This document shows, in pieces, positions 35,860 through 44,741 of a DNA stretch of 45,800 nt. Each line of letters begins with the position of its first letter. Position 1 is the stretch's first letter. Origin of the DNA: Nitrospira lenta (lineage in GTDB: Bacteria; Nitrospirota; Nitrospiria; Nitrospirales; Nitrospiraceae); NCBI GenBank assembly GCA_945865525.1, contig CAMBDY010000017.1:1-45800 (forward strand). The letters are read 5' to 3'. Below the pieces are notes generated by a model. It worked only from the letters and a program-made list of their open reading frames with translations. It ran no database searches and was not told the DNA's origin. A program made the translations under genes and the position numbers.

Positions 35860-37740
35860 ATGGCAAGATTTGGCCCGCACAGTTCTGAAGGGGAGGCGCT
35901 CCAACACCGGCTGGTCATTCTGCGTGTTGGGCTCTTGCTCGTCGTGGTCCTCTTAGGGGTGCGACTCTGGTACTTGCAGATTCGTGAGGGGCCCTACTAT
36001 CGCGATCTCTCTGAGAACAATCGCATCCGCTCGGTTATCCTGGAACCGGCAAGAGGGTTGATCTATGACCGCAACGGGGTGTTGTTGGCAAATACTATTC
36101 CCAGCTTCACGCTCTATGTGTCGCTTGAAGACGTCAAGGATCGTAATGTACTCATCGACCAGCTAGCCAATTTGTTGAAGCTAGATCCTGTGTTTGTCCG
36201 GAAGAAGATCATGGCGAAGGGCAGCAAGCAACTGCCACGCAAGGTGAAGGATCGTTTAAGTCTCCGTGAAGCGACGTTAATCGAGTCCCATCGGTTAGAC
36301 ATGCCTGGGCTCATGGTGCAGGTCGAATCCCAGCGCGACTATCCCAGCGGTGTGACTGCGGCGCATCTGTTGGGCTATGTCGGGGAAGTTTCGCCGGAGC
36401 AGTTGGAGCGACCGGAGTTTTCAGACCTGCATCAAGGGAGCATTGTCGGTCAATATGGCGTAGAGAGGTTCTTCGACCGGTTCGTACGGGGGCAGGCCGG
36501 ACGGAAAAGTATTGAAGTCGACGCGGTGGGCCACGCGAGACGAACAGTCGTCGTGGAGCCACCCCGTGCCGGAGATAATTTATATTTGACGATCGACGTG
36601 CGCCTGCAAAAGGTGGCAGAACGCCTATTGGGGGATGAGGCGGGCGCAATTGTCGCGCTGGATCCCAGAACGGGCGATGTGCTGGCCATGGCGAGCCGGC
36701 CTGGTTTTGATCCAAACATCCTTTCGCGGGAACTTACCCCGAGTCAATGGGCCGAGATCGCACAAAACCCGAGCCACCCGTTGAGCAATCGCGCTTCGCA
36801 GGGCCAGTATCCGCCCGGTTCAGTCTTTAAAGTGATGATGGCCGCTGCCGGGCTAGAGACCAATACGGTGACACCCACGACGACCATCCACTGTAATGGA
36901 GGCTATCAATTCGGCCGCCGCCTGTACCATGACTGGAAAGCTGGCGGGCATGGATCAGTGGACCTTCGGCGCGCACTGGTACAATCCTGTGACGTATATT
37001 TCTATACCGTCGGGCAGCGGATGGGTATCGAGACGATGGCCTCCTTTGCTCATCAGTTTGGGTTAGGAGAGGAGACAGAGATCGATCTACCGTCTGAACG
37101 GATCGGGATTGTGCCTTCTGCAGCCTGGAAACTGAAGGCTAAGAATGAGTCATGGTTGCCAGGGGAAACGATCTCGGCTTCGATCGGACAGGGGTATGTC
37201 ACAGTGACGCCGCTGCAGATGGCGAGTCTAATCGGCACCGTAGCCAATGATGGCGTAACCTTCCGCCCGCGATTGGTCCAGGCGGTGATGAACCGAGTGA
37301 CCGGAGAGTTGCAGCAGCGGCCGACAGTCCCAAAACGTACGTTGCAGCTGAGGCCCGAGATCTTGCCGCTCATTAAAGAGGCGTTGGCTGGGGTGGTGAA
37401 AGAGGGGACTGCGACGCGGGCGAAGTCGGCGTTGATCTCGATTGCTGGAAAGACCGGTACGGCTCAGACGACGGCCTTGGGGAAAGAAAAAAGAGCCGAG
37501 AAGGATATTCCCAAGAAGTTTCGTGATCATGCCTGGTTTGTGGCCTTTGCGCCGGTCGATGCGCCGACGATTGCCGTCGCGGTGCTGGGGGAACATATGG
37601 GACATGGAGGCTCCGCCGCGGCGCCTCTCGCAAAAGAGCTAATCGAGACCTATGTAAAGCTCATGCCATCTTTTTCTGCGAGCGCCACGAATAGCTTGGT
37701 TGCACAGGATGGTAACGTTGGCGGTCAGAGCGCACGATGA
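35860..37740 (+). CDS. mrdA: Penicillin-binding protein 2 (peptidoglycan transpeptidase)
   Basis: Class-B PBP of the elongasome that cross-links lateral wall. The 626 residues have a transmembrane anchor (about 14-36), the pedestal/dimerisation domain with RGLIYDRNGVLLANTIPSF and GVERFFDRFVRG, and the transpeptidase domain with active-site Ser321 in SVFK (321-324), SCD as the SxN-like motif near residue 376, and KTG at 531-533. It overlaps rodA by 4 nt. A beta-lactam target by family knowledge. Confidence 0.97.
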   Translation: MARFGPHSSEGEALQHRLVILRVGLLLVVVLLGVRLWYLQIREGPYYRDLSENNRIRSVILEPARGLIYDRNGVLLANTIPSFTLYVSLEDVKDRNVLIDQLANLLKLDPVFVRKKIMAKGSKQLPRKVKDRLSLREATLIESHRLDMPGLMVQVESQRDYPSGVTAAHLLGYVGEVSPEQLERPEFSDLHQGSIVGQYGVERFFDRFVRGQAGRKSIEVDAVGHARRTVVVEPPRAGDNLYLTIDVRLQKVAERLLGDEAGAIVALDPRTGDVLAMASRPGFDPNILSRELTPSQWAEIAQNPSHPLSNRASQGQYPPGSVFKVMMAAAGLETNTVTPTTTIHCNGGYQFGRRLYHDWKAGGHGSVDLRRALVQSCDVYFYTVGQRMGIETMASFAHQFGLGEETEIDLPSERIGIVPSAAWKLKAKNESWLPGETISASIGQGYVTVTPLQMASLIGTVANDGVTFRPRLVQAVMNRVTGELQQRPTVPKRTLQLRPEILPLIKEALAGVVKEGTATRAKSALISIAGKTGTAQTTALGKEKRAEKDIPKKFRDHAWFVAFAPVDAPTIAVAVLGEHMGHGGSAAAPLAKELIETYVKLMPSFSASATNSLVAQDGNVGGQSAR

Positions 37741-38852
37741 TTGGCAGGACCACCAATAGCGCCAGCGTTGACACTTTCGATCTCCGTTTTATTGGATTGA
37801 TCGTGGCCATCCTGGGGGCCGGCGTGCTGTCGATTTATAGCGTAACGTATGACCAGAATGCGGCGTTTCCATTTTATGCCAAGCAGGTTGTCTGGATTCT
37901 GCTCGGCGCGGTTGCTTTTTTGGCGATGTGGCTCTCAGACTATCATCAAATCGCTCGGTTAGCGTATCCTGCCTATGCTATCATTTTGGTACTGTTGACG
38001 GTCGTGCTCGTTGAAGGCAAGAGTAGCCGGGGGGCGCAACGGTGGATCCCAATGGGGCCCTTTGCGTTTCAGCCGTCTGAGTTTGCCAAGTTGGTCCTCA
38101 TCCTGACCTTGGCGCATTACTATTCCAAAGCGCCACGAGTCGGATGGCTTCAGCGAGTGGTGTGGCCTGGGTTATTGGTGCTTCCTGGGCTGATCCTGAT
38201 CCTGAAGCAGCCGGATCTCGGGAGCGGCTTGAGCTTCTTGGTGGTTTATGTGGTGATGTTGCTGATGGTAGGGACGCGGCCGAAGGCTCTGAGCATGGCC
38301 CTTGTGTTTGCGCTGATGTTGTTCCCTTTCGCCTGGGAGGCGATGTGGGGGTCATTGCATGATTATCAGCGGCAGCGCATTATGACCTTCGTTGACTCGA
38401 CGTACGACACGAGTGGTAAGGGATATCATGCGCTTCAATCCAGAATTGCCATCGGCTCAGGGGAACTGACCGGAAAGGGACTCCACGGAGGAACCCAGAG
38501 CCAATTGAAATTTTTGCCCGAAGGGCATACAGATTTTGTCTTTTCGGTTTTTGCGGAGGAGTGGGGATTTCTGGGCGCGTTGGCCTTGTTGTTGTTGTTT
38601 GCGGCCTTGATCTGGCTGTCGTTAGAAATTGTGGCGCGCGCGAAGGACCGGCTTGGGGCGCTGCTGGCAGTCGGCATTACCTGCATGTTGAGCTTTTGTA
38701 TCATGGTCAATATCGGGATGACGGTAGGCACATTTCCTATCGTCGGGATTCCCCTCCCGCTCATGAGTTACGGGGGGAGCGCGACGGTAATGACGCTGGC
38801 GTCGCTTGGTTTGCTTTTGAATATCAAACACCGTCGATTAAGTTTTTTTTAG
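37737..38852 (+). CDS. rodA: SEDS peptidoglycan glycosyltransferase RodA
   Basis: Polytopic SEDS enzyme that polymerises lipid II and works with PBP2. The 371 residues contain about ten hydrophobic segments and the motifs GRGAQRWIPMG-like SSRGAQRWIPMGPFAFQPSE, LLKQPDLGSGLSFL and GTFPIVGIPLPLMSYGGSA near the C-terminus. It starts within the mrdA stop (ATGA). The stop codon is preceded by an eight-T run. It ends the elongasome operon. Confidence 0.97.
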   Translation: MIGRTTNSASVDTFDLRFIGLIVAILGAGVLSIYSVTYDQNAAFPFYAKQVVWILLGAVAFLAMWLSDYHQIARLAYPAYAIILVLLTVVLVEGKSSRGAQRWIPMGPFAFQPSEFAKLVLILTLAHYYSKAPRVGWLQRVVWPGLLVLPGLILILKQPDLGSGLSFLVVYVVMLLMVGTRPKALSMALVFALMLFPFAWEAMWGSLHDYQRQRIMTFVDSTYDTSGKGYHALQSRIAIGSGELTGKGLHGGTQSQLKFLPEGHTDFVFSVFAEEWGFLGALALLLLFAALIWLSLEIVARAKDRLGALLAVGITCMLSFCIMVNIGMTVGTFPIVGIPLPLMSYGGSATVMTLASLGLLLNIKHRRLSFF

Positions 38853-38917
38853 TGCGCAGATGATTACGGGTCCTCGAATGCATCACGCTCGAGGCGCAAG
38901 GGTCTATGTATGGTGGA

Positions 38918-38998
38918 AACCGTCGGTCGACGAGGTGTCGAGTGGGGGCTTGAACCTGGGAATTTCCCGCGTTCATCCTCCCCATCGGTTCGACGGTT
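38918..38998 (+). promoter_or_regulatory. Stem-loop structure in the rng leader
   Basis: AACCGTCG (38918-38925) pairs perfectly with CGACGGTT (38991-38998). Within the loop GGGAATTTCCC (38959-38969) is a short palindrome. A further 6-bp stem CCTCGA/TCGAGG lies at 38872-38894. The 168-nt region between rodA and rng is therefore structured, but I cannot assign a function. Confidence 0.35.
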
Positions 38999-39020
38999 CT
39001 CCTGAACGGAAGGAGTCGGT

Positions 39021-40541
39021 ATGGGTGTAGAAATTGCCATTACAGTCGCACGCGAGGAAACGCGCGTTGCGGTGTTGGACGGCGGAGTCGTTACGGATCT
39101 TTTCGGAGATCGGGCGAAACACAAAGACTTCGTTGGAAATATTTATAAAGGGAAAGTGGCGAAGGTCCTGCCGGGCATGCAGGCGGCTTTTGTGGATATC
39201 GGCCTCGAGAAAGCGGCTTTTATCCACGTTTCGGATCTGTCGTTGGATGCCGAGCCTGGCGATACCCTCGTCGATGGGGATGAGGATGACAAGAATGCCG
39301 ATAAAGACGGGGACATGCTGGGTCCCAGGCGCCAAAGCTCCAAGCCAATCGAGCAGTTGCTGACCGAAGGGCAGGAGCTGATGGTCCAGATTTCCAAGGG
39401 GCCACTCGGCACCAAGGGTTCGCGGGTCACGACCTATGTTTCGCTCCCAGGCCGGTATCTCGTGTTCATGCCTAACGTGGAGCACATCGGCGTGTCCCGC
39501 CGCATCTCCCATGACGAGGAGCGAGCTAGGCTCAAGGATGTCATGAAGCGGGTTCGGCATCCAGGCTGCGGCTACATTGTCCGCACGGTGAGCGAAGGAG
39601 TTAAAGAAGACGAGCTGCGGTCCGACGTGGATTTTCTGCATGTGCTTTGGCAAGACATCCTGGCAAAGCGCGAGCAGAAGGGGGCACCGGCCCTCCTCCA
39701 TGCCGACTTGAGCCTGAGCTTCCGCGTCGTGCGCGATCTTTTTGGGAAGAAGGTCGATCGGTTGTGGATCGACTCGCGCGAGGAGTATCAAGCGATCCGG
39801 GATTTTGTGCAGCGATTTTCGCCGGAGCAGACCTCCCGTATTCATTTCTATGACAAGGATGAAAGCCTCTTCGACCATCTGGGCGTGGAACAGGAGCTGA
39901 CGCGGGCCCTCAGCCGCAAGGTCTGGCTCAAGTCCGGTGGACACCTCGTGATCGACCATACCGAAGCCATGACCGTCATCGATGTAAACACTGGCCGGTT
40001 CGTCGGGAAGCGTGATCAGGAGGAGACCATTCTCCGGAATAATCTGGAGGCGGCGAAAGAAGTAGCCTATCAGATGAAGTTGCGCGGGATTGGCGGGATC
40101 ATCATTGTGGACTTTATCGACATGGAGCGGGAGAAGAATCGCGACAAGGTGTACCATGCGTTAGTCGATGCCATGTCGACCGACAAGGCCAGCACCAGAG
40201 TGTCCAAAATTTCCGATTTGGGGCTGATTGAAATTTCCCGCGAGCGGGTACGCGCGGATCTGCTGCGTTCCCTCTCCGAGCCCTGTCATTATTGCGAAGG
40301 CCGCGGCTATACGAAGTCTGCCACTACGGTGGTCTATGAAATCTTTCGCGATATCCGTCGGATCGGCAGCAGCCCCGAGCCGCAGAAGATCGTCGTCGGG
40401 GCCCATCCTTCAGTCATCGGATTGCTACAAGATGAAGAGCGGCAAGGGCTTGAGGCCGTGGAGCGGGAATGTTCCGCAAAGATCATTGTGATGCCGGATG
40501 AGCATTTACACCTAGAGCAGTACGATTTAGCGGTGCTGTAG
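39021..40541 (+). CDS. rng: Ribonuclease G/E family endoribonuclease
   Basis: Single-strand-specific endoribonuclease for rRNA and mRNA processing. The 506 residues contain an N-terminal S1-like domain (about 37-120, FVGNIYKGKVAKVLPGMQAAFVDIGLEKAAFIH with a charged insert), the catalytic core with two metal-binding aspartates in TVIDVNTGRFVGK and IIIVDFIDMERE, and the zinc-link CxxC at 422-425 (CHYCEGRGY). No long RNase E-type C-terminal scaffold is present, so RNase G is the better name. AAGGAG five nt upstream fixes the ATG. Confidence 0.95.
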   Translation: MGVEIAITVAREETRVAVLDGGVVTDLFGDRAKHKDFVGNIYKGKVAKVLPGMQAAFVDIGLEKAAFIHVSDLSLDAEPGDTLVDGDEDDKNADKDGDMLGPRRQSSKPIEQLLTEGQELMVQISKGPLGTKGSRVTTYVSLPGRYLVFMPNVEHIGVSRRISHDEERARLKDVMKRVRHPGCGYIVRTVSEGVKEDELRSDVDFLHVLWQDILAKREQKGAPALLHADLSLSFRVVRDLFGKKVDRLWIDSREEYQAIRDFVQRFSPEQTSRIHFYDKDESLFDHLGVEQELTRALSRKVWLKSGGHLVIDHTEAMTVIDVNTGRFVGKRDQEETILRNNLEAAKEVAYQMKLRGIGGIIIVDFIDMEREKNRDKVYHALVDAMSTDKASTRVSKISDLGLIEISRERVRADLLRSLSEPCHYCEGRGYTKSATTVVYEIFRDIRRIGSSPEPQKIVVGAHPSVIGLLQDEERQGLEAVERECSAKIIVMPDEHLHLEQYDLAVL

Positions 40542-40625
40542 GGTCGGAGTGTTGGTGCCGCACAATCGATGGATGGAGTGGGGGATCTCCTAGCGTTACA
40601 GCATGTGTGTTACGTTGATACGGAT

Positions 40626-40642
40626 GTGAGGGATAGCCTCAC
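40626..40642 (+). promoter_or_regulatory. Small hairpin just before the topA ribosome binding site
   Basis: GTGAGG (40626-40631) pairs with CCTCAC (40637-40642) around a 5-nt loop. GGAG, the topA ribosome binding site, follows at 40651-40654. No T-run follows, so it is not a terminator; a role in translation is only a guess. Confidence 0.3.
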
Positions 40643-40659
40643 AGTGAACTGGAGTTTTT

Positions 40660-43017
40660 ATGGCCAAGGCATTGATTATCGTTGAGTCGCCGACGAAAGC
40701 ACGCACCATTGGTAAGTATTTGGGGCGTGGCTATACCGTCATGGCGTCGGTCGGACATATCAAGGATTTGCCCACCAGCAAGCTGGGCGTAAACGTGGAG
40801 GACGATTTCGAGCCACAATATGTCACGATCAAGGGTAAAGCGAAAATTCTCTCGGAGATTAAGGCTAAGGCGGAAGCTTGTGACAAGGTGTTCCTCGCAC
40901 CGGACCCGGATAGAGAAGGCGAAGCCATCGCCTGGCATCTCGAACAGGAATTGCTTGGGAACCCCAAGTCCAAGTCCAAGAAAAAGACCGATAGTAGCAA
41001 GATCTTCCGTGTGCGGTTCAACGAAATCACGGAAGCGGCGATCAAGCGCGCGCTGCAGGTGCCGGGGCAGGTCGATATGAAGCTGGTGAACGCGCAGCAG
41101 GCGCGCCGCGTGCTTGACCGGATTGTCGGATACCAGGGCAGTCAATTACTTTGGACCAAAGTACGCCGGGGACTCAGTATGGGCCGGGTCCAGTCCGTGG
41201 CGATGCGATTGATTTGTGAGCGCGAGCAGGAGCGGGAAGCTTTTCGCGCCGAAGAGTACTGGTCCATTGCGGTCACGCTGTCGGGAACCAATCCTCCGTC
41301 TTTTGAAGCGAAGCTGCATAGCATCAATGGCAAGGAAGCCTCGATTGCGACAGAGATCGAGGCGCAGCGCATCGTCGACGCCATTCAGGGGAAAGAGTTC
41401 GTCATTGACTCGATCGAACGGAAAGAGAAGAAGCGGAATCCCGTCGCCCCCTTTATCACTAGCCGGCTCCAGCAGGAAGCGGCGCGCAAGCTGCATTTTT
41501 CATCGAAGAAGACGATGACCCTGGCGCAGAAGCTGTACGAAGGCATCGAGATCGGGGCGGAAGGGCAGACCGGTCTCATTACCTATATGCGAACTGATTC
41601 TCCGCGTATTTCTGACGAGGCGACAGGGGAAGCGCGTCAGGTCATCCAGGCGCGGTTCGGCGCAGAATATTTGCCAGCCACGCCGAACGTATATAAGACG
41701 CAGAAGGCGGCGCAAGAAGCACACGAAGCGATTCGCCCCACGTTGGCGGCCCGCGATCCTGAGTCGATCAAGTCGTACTTGGAGGCGGATGTCTACAAAC
41801 TGTACCAGCTGATCTGGAATCGGTTTATTGCGTCGCAGATGGTACCGGCTATTTTTGATGTGACACGCGTGGCATCGAGCCCCGTCAAGACGACAGGCAA
41901 ATATCTGTTTCGCTCAACCGGCACGGTAGTGAAGTTTCCTGGCCATACAATTGTGTATATGGAAGGGAGCGACAAGGAGCTCTTCGCCCAGAAGCAAGCG
42001 GGGGAACAGGAAGTCGAAGACGAGGCCGAGCGCCAGTTGCCCCTGCTTACCGAGGGAGAGAAGCTGCAGCTTGTTTCTTTGGAGGGGCAGACCGTTCCTG
42101 GCGTGCTGTCCAAGCAACATTTCACTCAGCCGCCGCCCCGGTATAACGAAGCCTTATTGATCAAGGAATTGGAAGAAAAAGGCATTGGCCGTCCATCCAC
42201 CTATGCGAGCATCATTTCGACGATTCAGGATCGCAAATATGCCGAGAAGGTGGATGGGCGGTTTGGTCCCACCGAAACAGGACGGACCGTGAATGATTTT
42301 CTGATGAAGGGGTTTCCGGATCTGATCAACGTCGACTTCACCTCGCACATGGAGGAGGAGTTGGACTCTGTCGAAGAGGGGAACAAGCCGTGGGTGACGG
42401 CGGTACGCGAGTTTTACGGGCCCTTCACGGCGGATCTAGAGAAAGCGAAGACGATTCCTGGTCCTAAAGATATCGTGGAGCCACCGACGGATATTCCGTG
42501 TGCGCAGTGCGGCAAGATGATGGAGATTAAGTGGGGCCGCAATGGCAAATTCCTCGCCTGTCCGGCCTATAAGGACAAGCCGCCCTGCAAGAATACGCAG
42601 AACTTTGAGAAGCTTGAGGACGGCACCATTAAGATTGTCCCGAAGATCGAGCTGACGACGGATGAGAAGTGCGAGAAATGCAGTAGCCCGATGGTGGTGA
42701 AGACCGGGCGGTTTGGAAAGTTCATTGCCTGCTCTGCCTATCCTGAGTGCAAGACCACTAAGGCGCTTTCGCTGGGCGTCAAATGCCCTCAGCCTGGTTG
42801 TGGAGGGGATCTCGTTCAGAAACGCACCAAGAAAGGGGCTCGGGCTTTTTTCGCCTGTAGCAAGTATCCGGCTTGTGAATATGCCATGTGGGATCGTCCG
42901 ATCAACAAGGCCTGCCCGTCCTGCAGCGCCCCGTTCCTCATCGAGAAAGTCAGTAAGCAAGTCGGCCGTAGCGTCCAATGCCGGAACGAGGAGTGCGGTT
43001 ATAAAGAACCCGCGTAG
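40660..43017 (+). CDS. topA: DNA topoisomerase I
   Basis: Type IA topoisomerase relaxing negative supercoils. The 785 residues begin with the TOPRIM domain (LIIVESPTKARTIGKYLG; LAPDPDREGEAIAWHL). The active-site Tyr309 lies in LITYMRTDSPR. A further core motif is GIGRPSTYASII. The C-terminus has four C4-type zinc ribbons from about residue 612: CAQC, CEKC, CPQPGC and CPSC, each followed by a second Cys pair. All elements look intact. It is convergent with the minus-strand operon downstream. Confidence 0.98.
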   Translation: MAKALIIVESPTKARTIGKYLGRGYTVMASVGHIKDLPTSKLGVNVEDDFEPQYVTIKGKAKILSEIKAKAEACDKVFLAPDPDREGEAIAWHLEQELLGNPKSKSKKKTDSSKIFRVRFNEITEAAIKRALQVPGQVDMKLVNAQQARRVLDRIVGYQGSQLLWTKVRRGLSMGRVQSVAMRLICEREQEREAFRAEEYWSIAVTLSGTNPPSFEAKLHSINGKEASIATEIEAQRIVDAIQGKEFVIDSIERKEKKRNPVAPFITSRLQQEAARKLHFSSKKTMTLAQKLYEGIEIGAEGQTGLITYMRTDSPRISDEATGEARQVIQARFGAEYLPATPNVYKTQKAAQEAHEAIRPTLAARDPESIKSYLEADVYKLYQLIWNRFIASQMVPAIFDVTRVASSPVKTTGKYLFRSTGTVVKFPGHTIVYMEGSDKELFAQKQAGEQEVEDEAERQLPLLTEGEKLQLVSLEGQTVPGVLSKQHFTQPPPRYNEALLIKELEEKGIGRPSTYASIISTIQDRKYAEKVDGRFGPTETGRTVNDFLMKGFPDLINVDFTSHMEEELDSVEEGNKPWVTAVREFYGPFTADLEKAKTIPGPKDIVEPPTDIPCAQCGKMMEIKWGRNGKFLACPAYKDKPPCKNTQNFEKLEDGTIKIVPKIELTTDEKCEKCSSPMVVKTGRFGKFIACSAYPECKTTKALSLGVKCPQPGCGGDLVQKRTKKGARAFFACSKYPACEYAMWDRPINKACPSCSAPFLIEKVSKQVGRSVQCRNEECGYKEPA

Positions 43018-43095
43018 TTCGTTTCCCCACCACAGTTCCTTCGCCGAAGGCGTTGACCGATCGGGTACTTTTTGTCACTCCCTCATATCACATAA

Positions 43096-43167
43096 AGAGC
43101 CCAAGGCTACCCTCATCGTTGCCTCACCCATGCAGGGGGGAGGTAGGGATAGGGCGGCTTGGGCTCT
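43096..43167. terminator. Long inverted repeat between convergent topA and membrane-protein gene
   Basis: AGAGCCCAAG (43096-43105) pairs perfectly with CTTGGGCTCT (43158-43167), with further partial pairing inside (CTACCCT against AGGTAGGG). It lies between convergent genes. T-runs at the ends are lacking, so it may be a weak bidirectional end signal or a repeat; the 200-nt gap holds nothing else. Confidence 0.35.
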
Positions 43168-43219
43168 AGGTGAAAACCGCTGGCTGCTCATTAAACCCAC
43201 GGAAAACTGCACTAGTGTG

Positions 43220-43738
43220 TCAGGGCTCTTCGCCTCGTTTTCCAGCCATGAGCGGCTGCTTCAAAACCCACATTTCGTAGAGGGGAATCCACATCATGAT
43301 CAGAAAGGTTACCATCATCAGTGTATCGCCGGTCAGCATGGTGATGACGAAGATAGGCGATATGTAGCTGATGAGCCACGGTGACAGGAGATCGAGTCCC
43401 ACGCCGGCGAAGGATAGCCACGAGAGCCACACTTTCATCGCGTGACTGGCGCCAGTCAGGAAGAGGACATGGACGAGAATCATGAACACCACTGGCATCG
43501 TAAATAGATGGAAGTGGGTGATTTCCGCTAGCTCTCTAAACGACATTGGTTCGCCAAAGGTCGCATCCGATCCGCGATAATGGTCGGCAATGCCCTGCGG
43601 CGAAAGTGCAGTCATGCTATGGGCCCAGAAAAAAGAAAATAAAAACCCAATCAACATCAAGAGTAAGAACTGGGTGTAGAGCAGCCTGATATGACGATCG
43701 GAATCACGTAGTTTAAATCGTTGATTGAAATTTCTCAT
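43220..43738 (-). CDS. Multi-pass membrane protein with conserved-looking histidines
   Basis: A 172-residue integral membrane protein with about four to five hydrophobic helices (about 19-40, 78-96, 103-120, 121-136 and 139-157). Histidines occur at 40, 53, 75, 77, 90 and 99; HFHLFTMPVVFMILVH places His75/77 and His90 at two depths of a helix, a spacing that could bind heme or quinone. I do not recognise a named family. It follows the FMN-binding gene by 24 nt in the same direction, so an electron-transfer pair is a reasonable inference, not proven. No good ribosome binding site is visible. Confidence 0.75.
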   Translation of the reverse strand: MRNFNQRFKLRDSDRHIRLLYTQFLLLMLIGFLFSFFWAHSMTALSPQGIADHYRGSDATFGEPMSFRELAEITHFHLFTMPVVFMILVHVLFLTGASHAMKVWLSWLSFAGVGLDLLSPWLISYISPIFVITMLTGDTLMMVTFLIMMWIPLYEMWVLKQPLMAGKRGEEP

Positions 43739-43762
43739 GCTGGGACACTCAGTCCGCGTATT

Positions 43763-44449
43763 TTAGTTGCCGAAAATTGATGTGAAGAAGCCCTTGTCAG
43801 TTTTGCGGGATGAAGTAGTATCGCTGCCCAGCCCTGCCGATTTCAAATAGAATTCGTCGATGAGGACCAGCACGCGTTTTACGCCAGCGCTCATCGAGCG
43901 TACGGACATAGTGGCCCCGCTGATGTTCACGATGTCCTTGTTGATCCTGATCGGGTCCAATACGGTCTTGCCATCGTACTGAGCGTTGAACCGTTTTGTC
44001 CTGACTTCGCTGCCCTTGGCGTCCCGAAACACGAGGAGCTCCACATCGGTACAGGCTCCAGTGGGATCGACACCGACCATATAAGTCATGGGCTTATACT
44101 TGCCGATCGTATGGTGAATCATGGCATACCCGTTGACTTTGTCGCCGGTTTGACCGATGTACAGCTCGAACGAATTCTCGGGGAACTTCCATCCGATCCG
44201 TTGTTCAATCAGGTCCTTCTTCTCGGCAGTGAGCCGGATGAATGCCTTGTGAATCTGCTGCGACTTTGGCATGACGGTCTTCAGCGCTTCTTCTTCCGTC
44301 ATGAACTCCTCATACTTAAAATCATCCTCTTTCAGGAATCGCCGCAACTCATTATCCCAGATCTTTTCGCCGGCAAGGACGGGAAGTGCTGAAGAGGTGA
44401 GCAGGGCTGTAAGCGCTATGGCGCGAAACGCACTCAGAGGAGTAAGCAT
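43763..44449 (-). CDS. Secreted FMN-binding domain protein (RnfG/NqrC-type motif)
   Basis: A 228-residue protein with a signal peptide (residues 1-26, LTSSALPVLAG) and a C-terminal FMN-binding domain. The flavinylation motif reads DIVNISGATMS, with SGAT at 177-180 and Ser182 at the acceptor position where Thr is usual; in RnfG/NqrC-type proteins ApbE attaches FMN there by a phosphoester. The region 100-170 (NGYAMIHHTIGKYKPMTYMVGVDPTG) matches the family. The ATG at 44449 follows AAGGAG; the frame is open upstream in the duplicated region but the extension is a repeat artefact. Probably an extracytoplasmic electron carrier. Confidence 0.88.
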   Translation of the reverse strand: MLTPLSAFRAIALTALLTSSALPVLAGEKIWDNELRRFLKEDDFKYEEFMTEEEALKTVMPKSQQIHKAFIRLTAEKKDLIEQRIGWKFPENSFELYIGQTGDKVNGYAMIHHTIGKYKPMTYMVGVDPTGACTDVELLVFRDAKGSEVRTKRFNAQYDGKTVLDPIRINKDIVNISGATMSVRSMSAGVKRVLVLIDEFYLKSAGLGSDTTSSRKTDKGFFTSIFGN

Positions 44450-44595
44450 CCATGCTCCTTTAACTTTGCGTCCAGACGACGGTGTACATCGTGCATGACC
44501 TCTGCTGCCGATTGGCGGGTGACCCTGGCACACACGGGTGACGCTACCGTGACTGTAAGCGCTATGGCGCGAAACTCACTCAGGGGAGTAAACAT
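44434..44595 (-). CDS. Chimeric mini-ORF 2 made by the tandem duplication
   Basis: A 53-codon frame starting MFTPLSEFRAIALT, identical in kind to the start of the FMN protein signal peptide, continuing TVASPVCARVTRQ, then SAAEVMHDVHRRLDAKLKEHG, matching the tail of the upstream lipoprotein. It has AAAGGAG before the ATG and its last 16 nt overlap the start of the FMN gene. It may be translated as a small exported peptide, or may only be a by-product of duplication. Confidence 0.45.
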   Translation of the reverse strand: MFTPLSEFRAIALTVTVASPVCARVTRQSAAEVMHDVHRRLDAKLKEHGCLLL

Positions 44596-44741
44596 CCATG
44601 CTCCTTTAACTTTGCGTCCAGACGACGGTGCACATCCTGCATGACCTCTGCTGCCGATTGGCGGGTGACCCTGGCACACACGGGTGACGCTACCGTGACT
44701 GTAAGCGCTATGGCGCGAAACCCACTCAGGAGAGTAAGCAT
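44580..44741 (-). CDS. Chimeric mini-ORF 1 made by the tandem duplication
   Basis: A 53-codon frame with the same build as the neighbouring mini-ORF: MLTLLSGFRAIALT plus TVASPVCARVTRQ and SAAEVMQDVHRRLDAKLKEHG. It begins 16 nt inside the end of the lipoprotein gene, with AAAGGAG ahead, and its end overlaps the next mini-ORF by 16 nt. Whether it is a real gene is unproven. Confidence 0.45.
   Translation of the reverse strand: MLTLLSGFRAIALTVTVASPVCARVTRQSAAEVMQDVHRRLDAKLKEHGCLLP

Noticed and set aside
38973-40157. Long open frame of 394 codons antisense to rng
   Set aside because: It mirrors the codon structure of rng, whose product is unmistakable; no domain is visible in the antisense translation.
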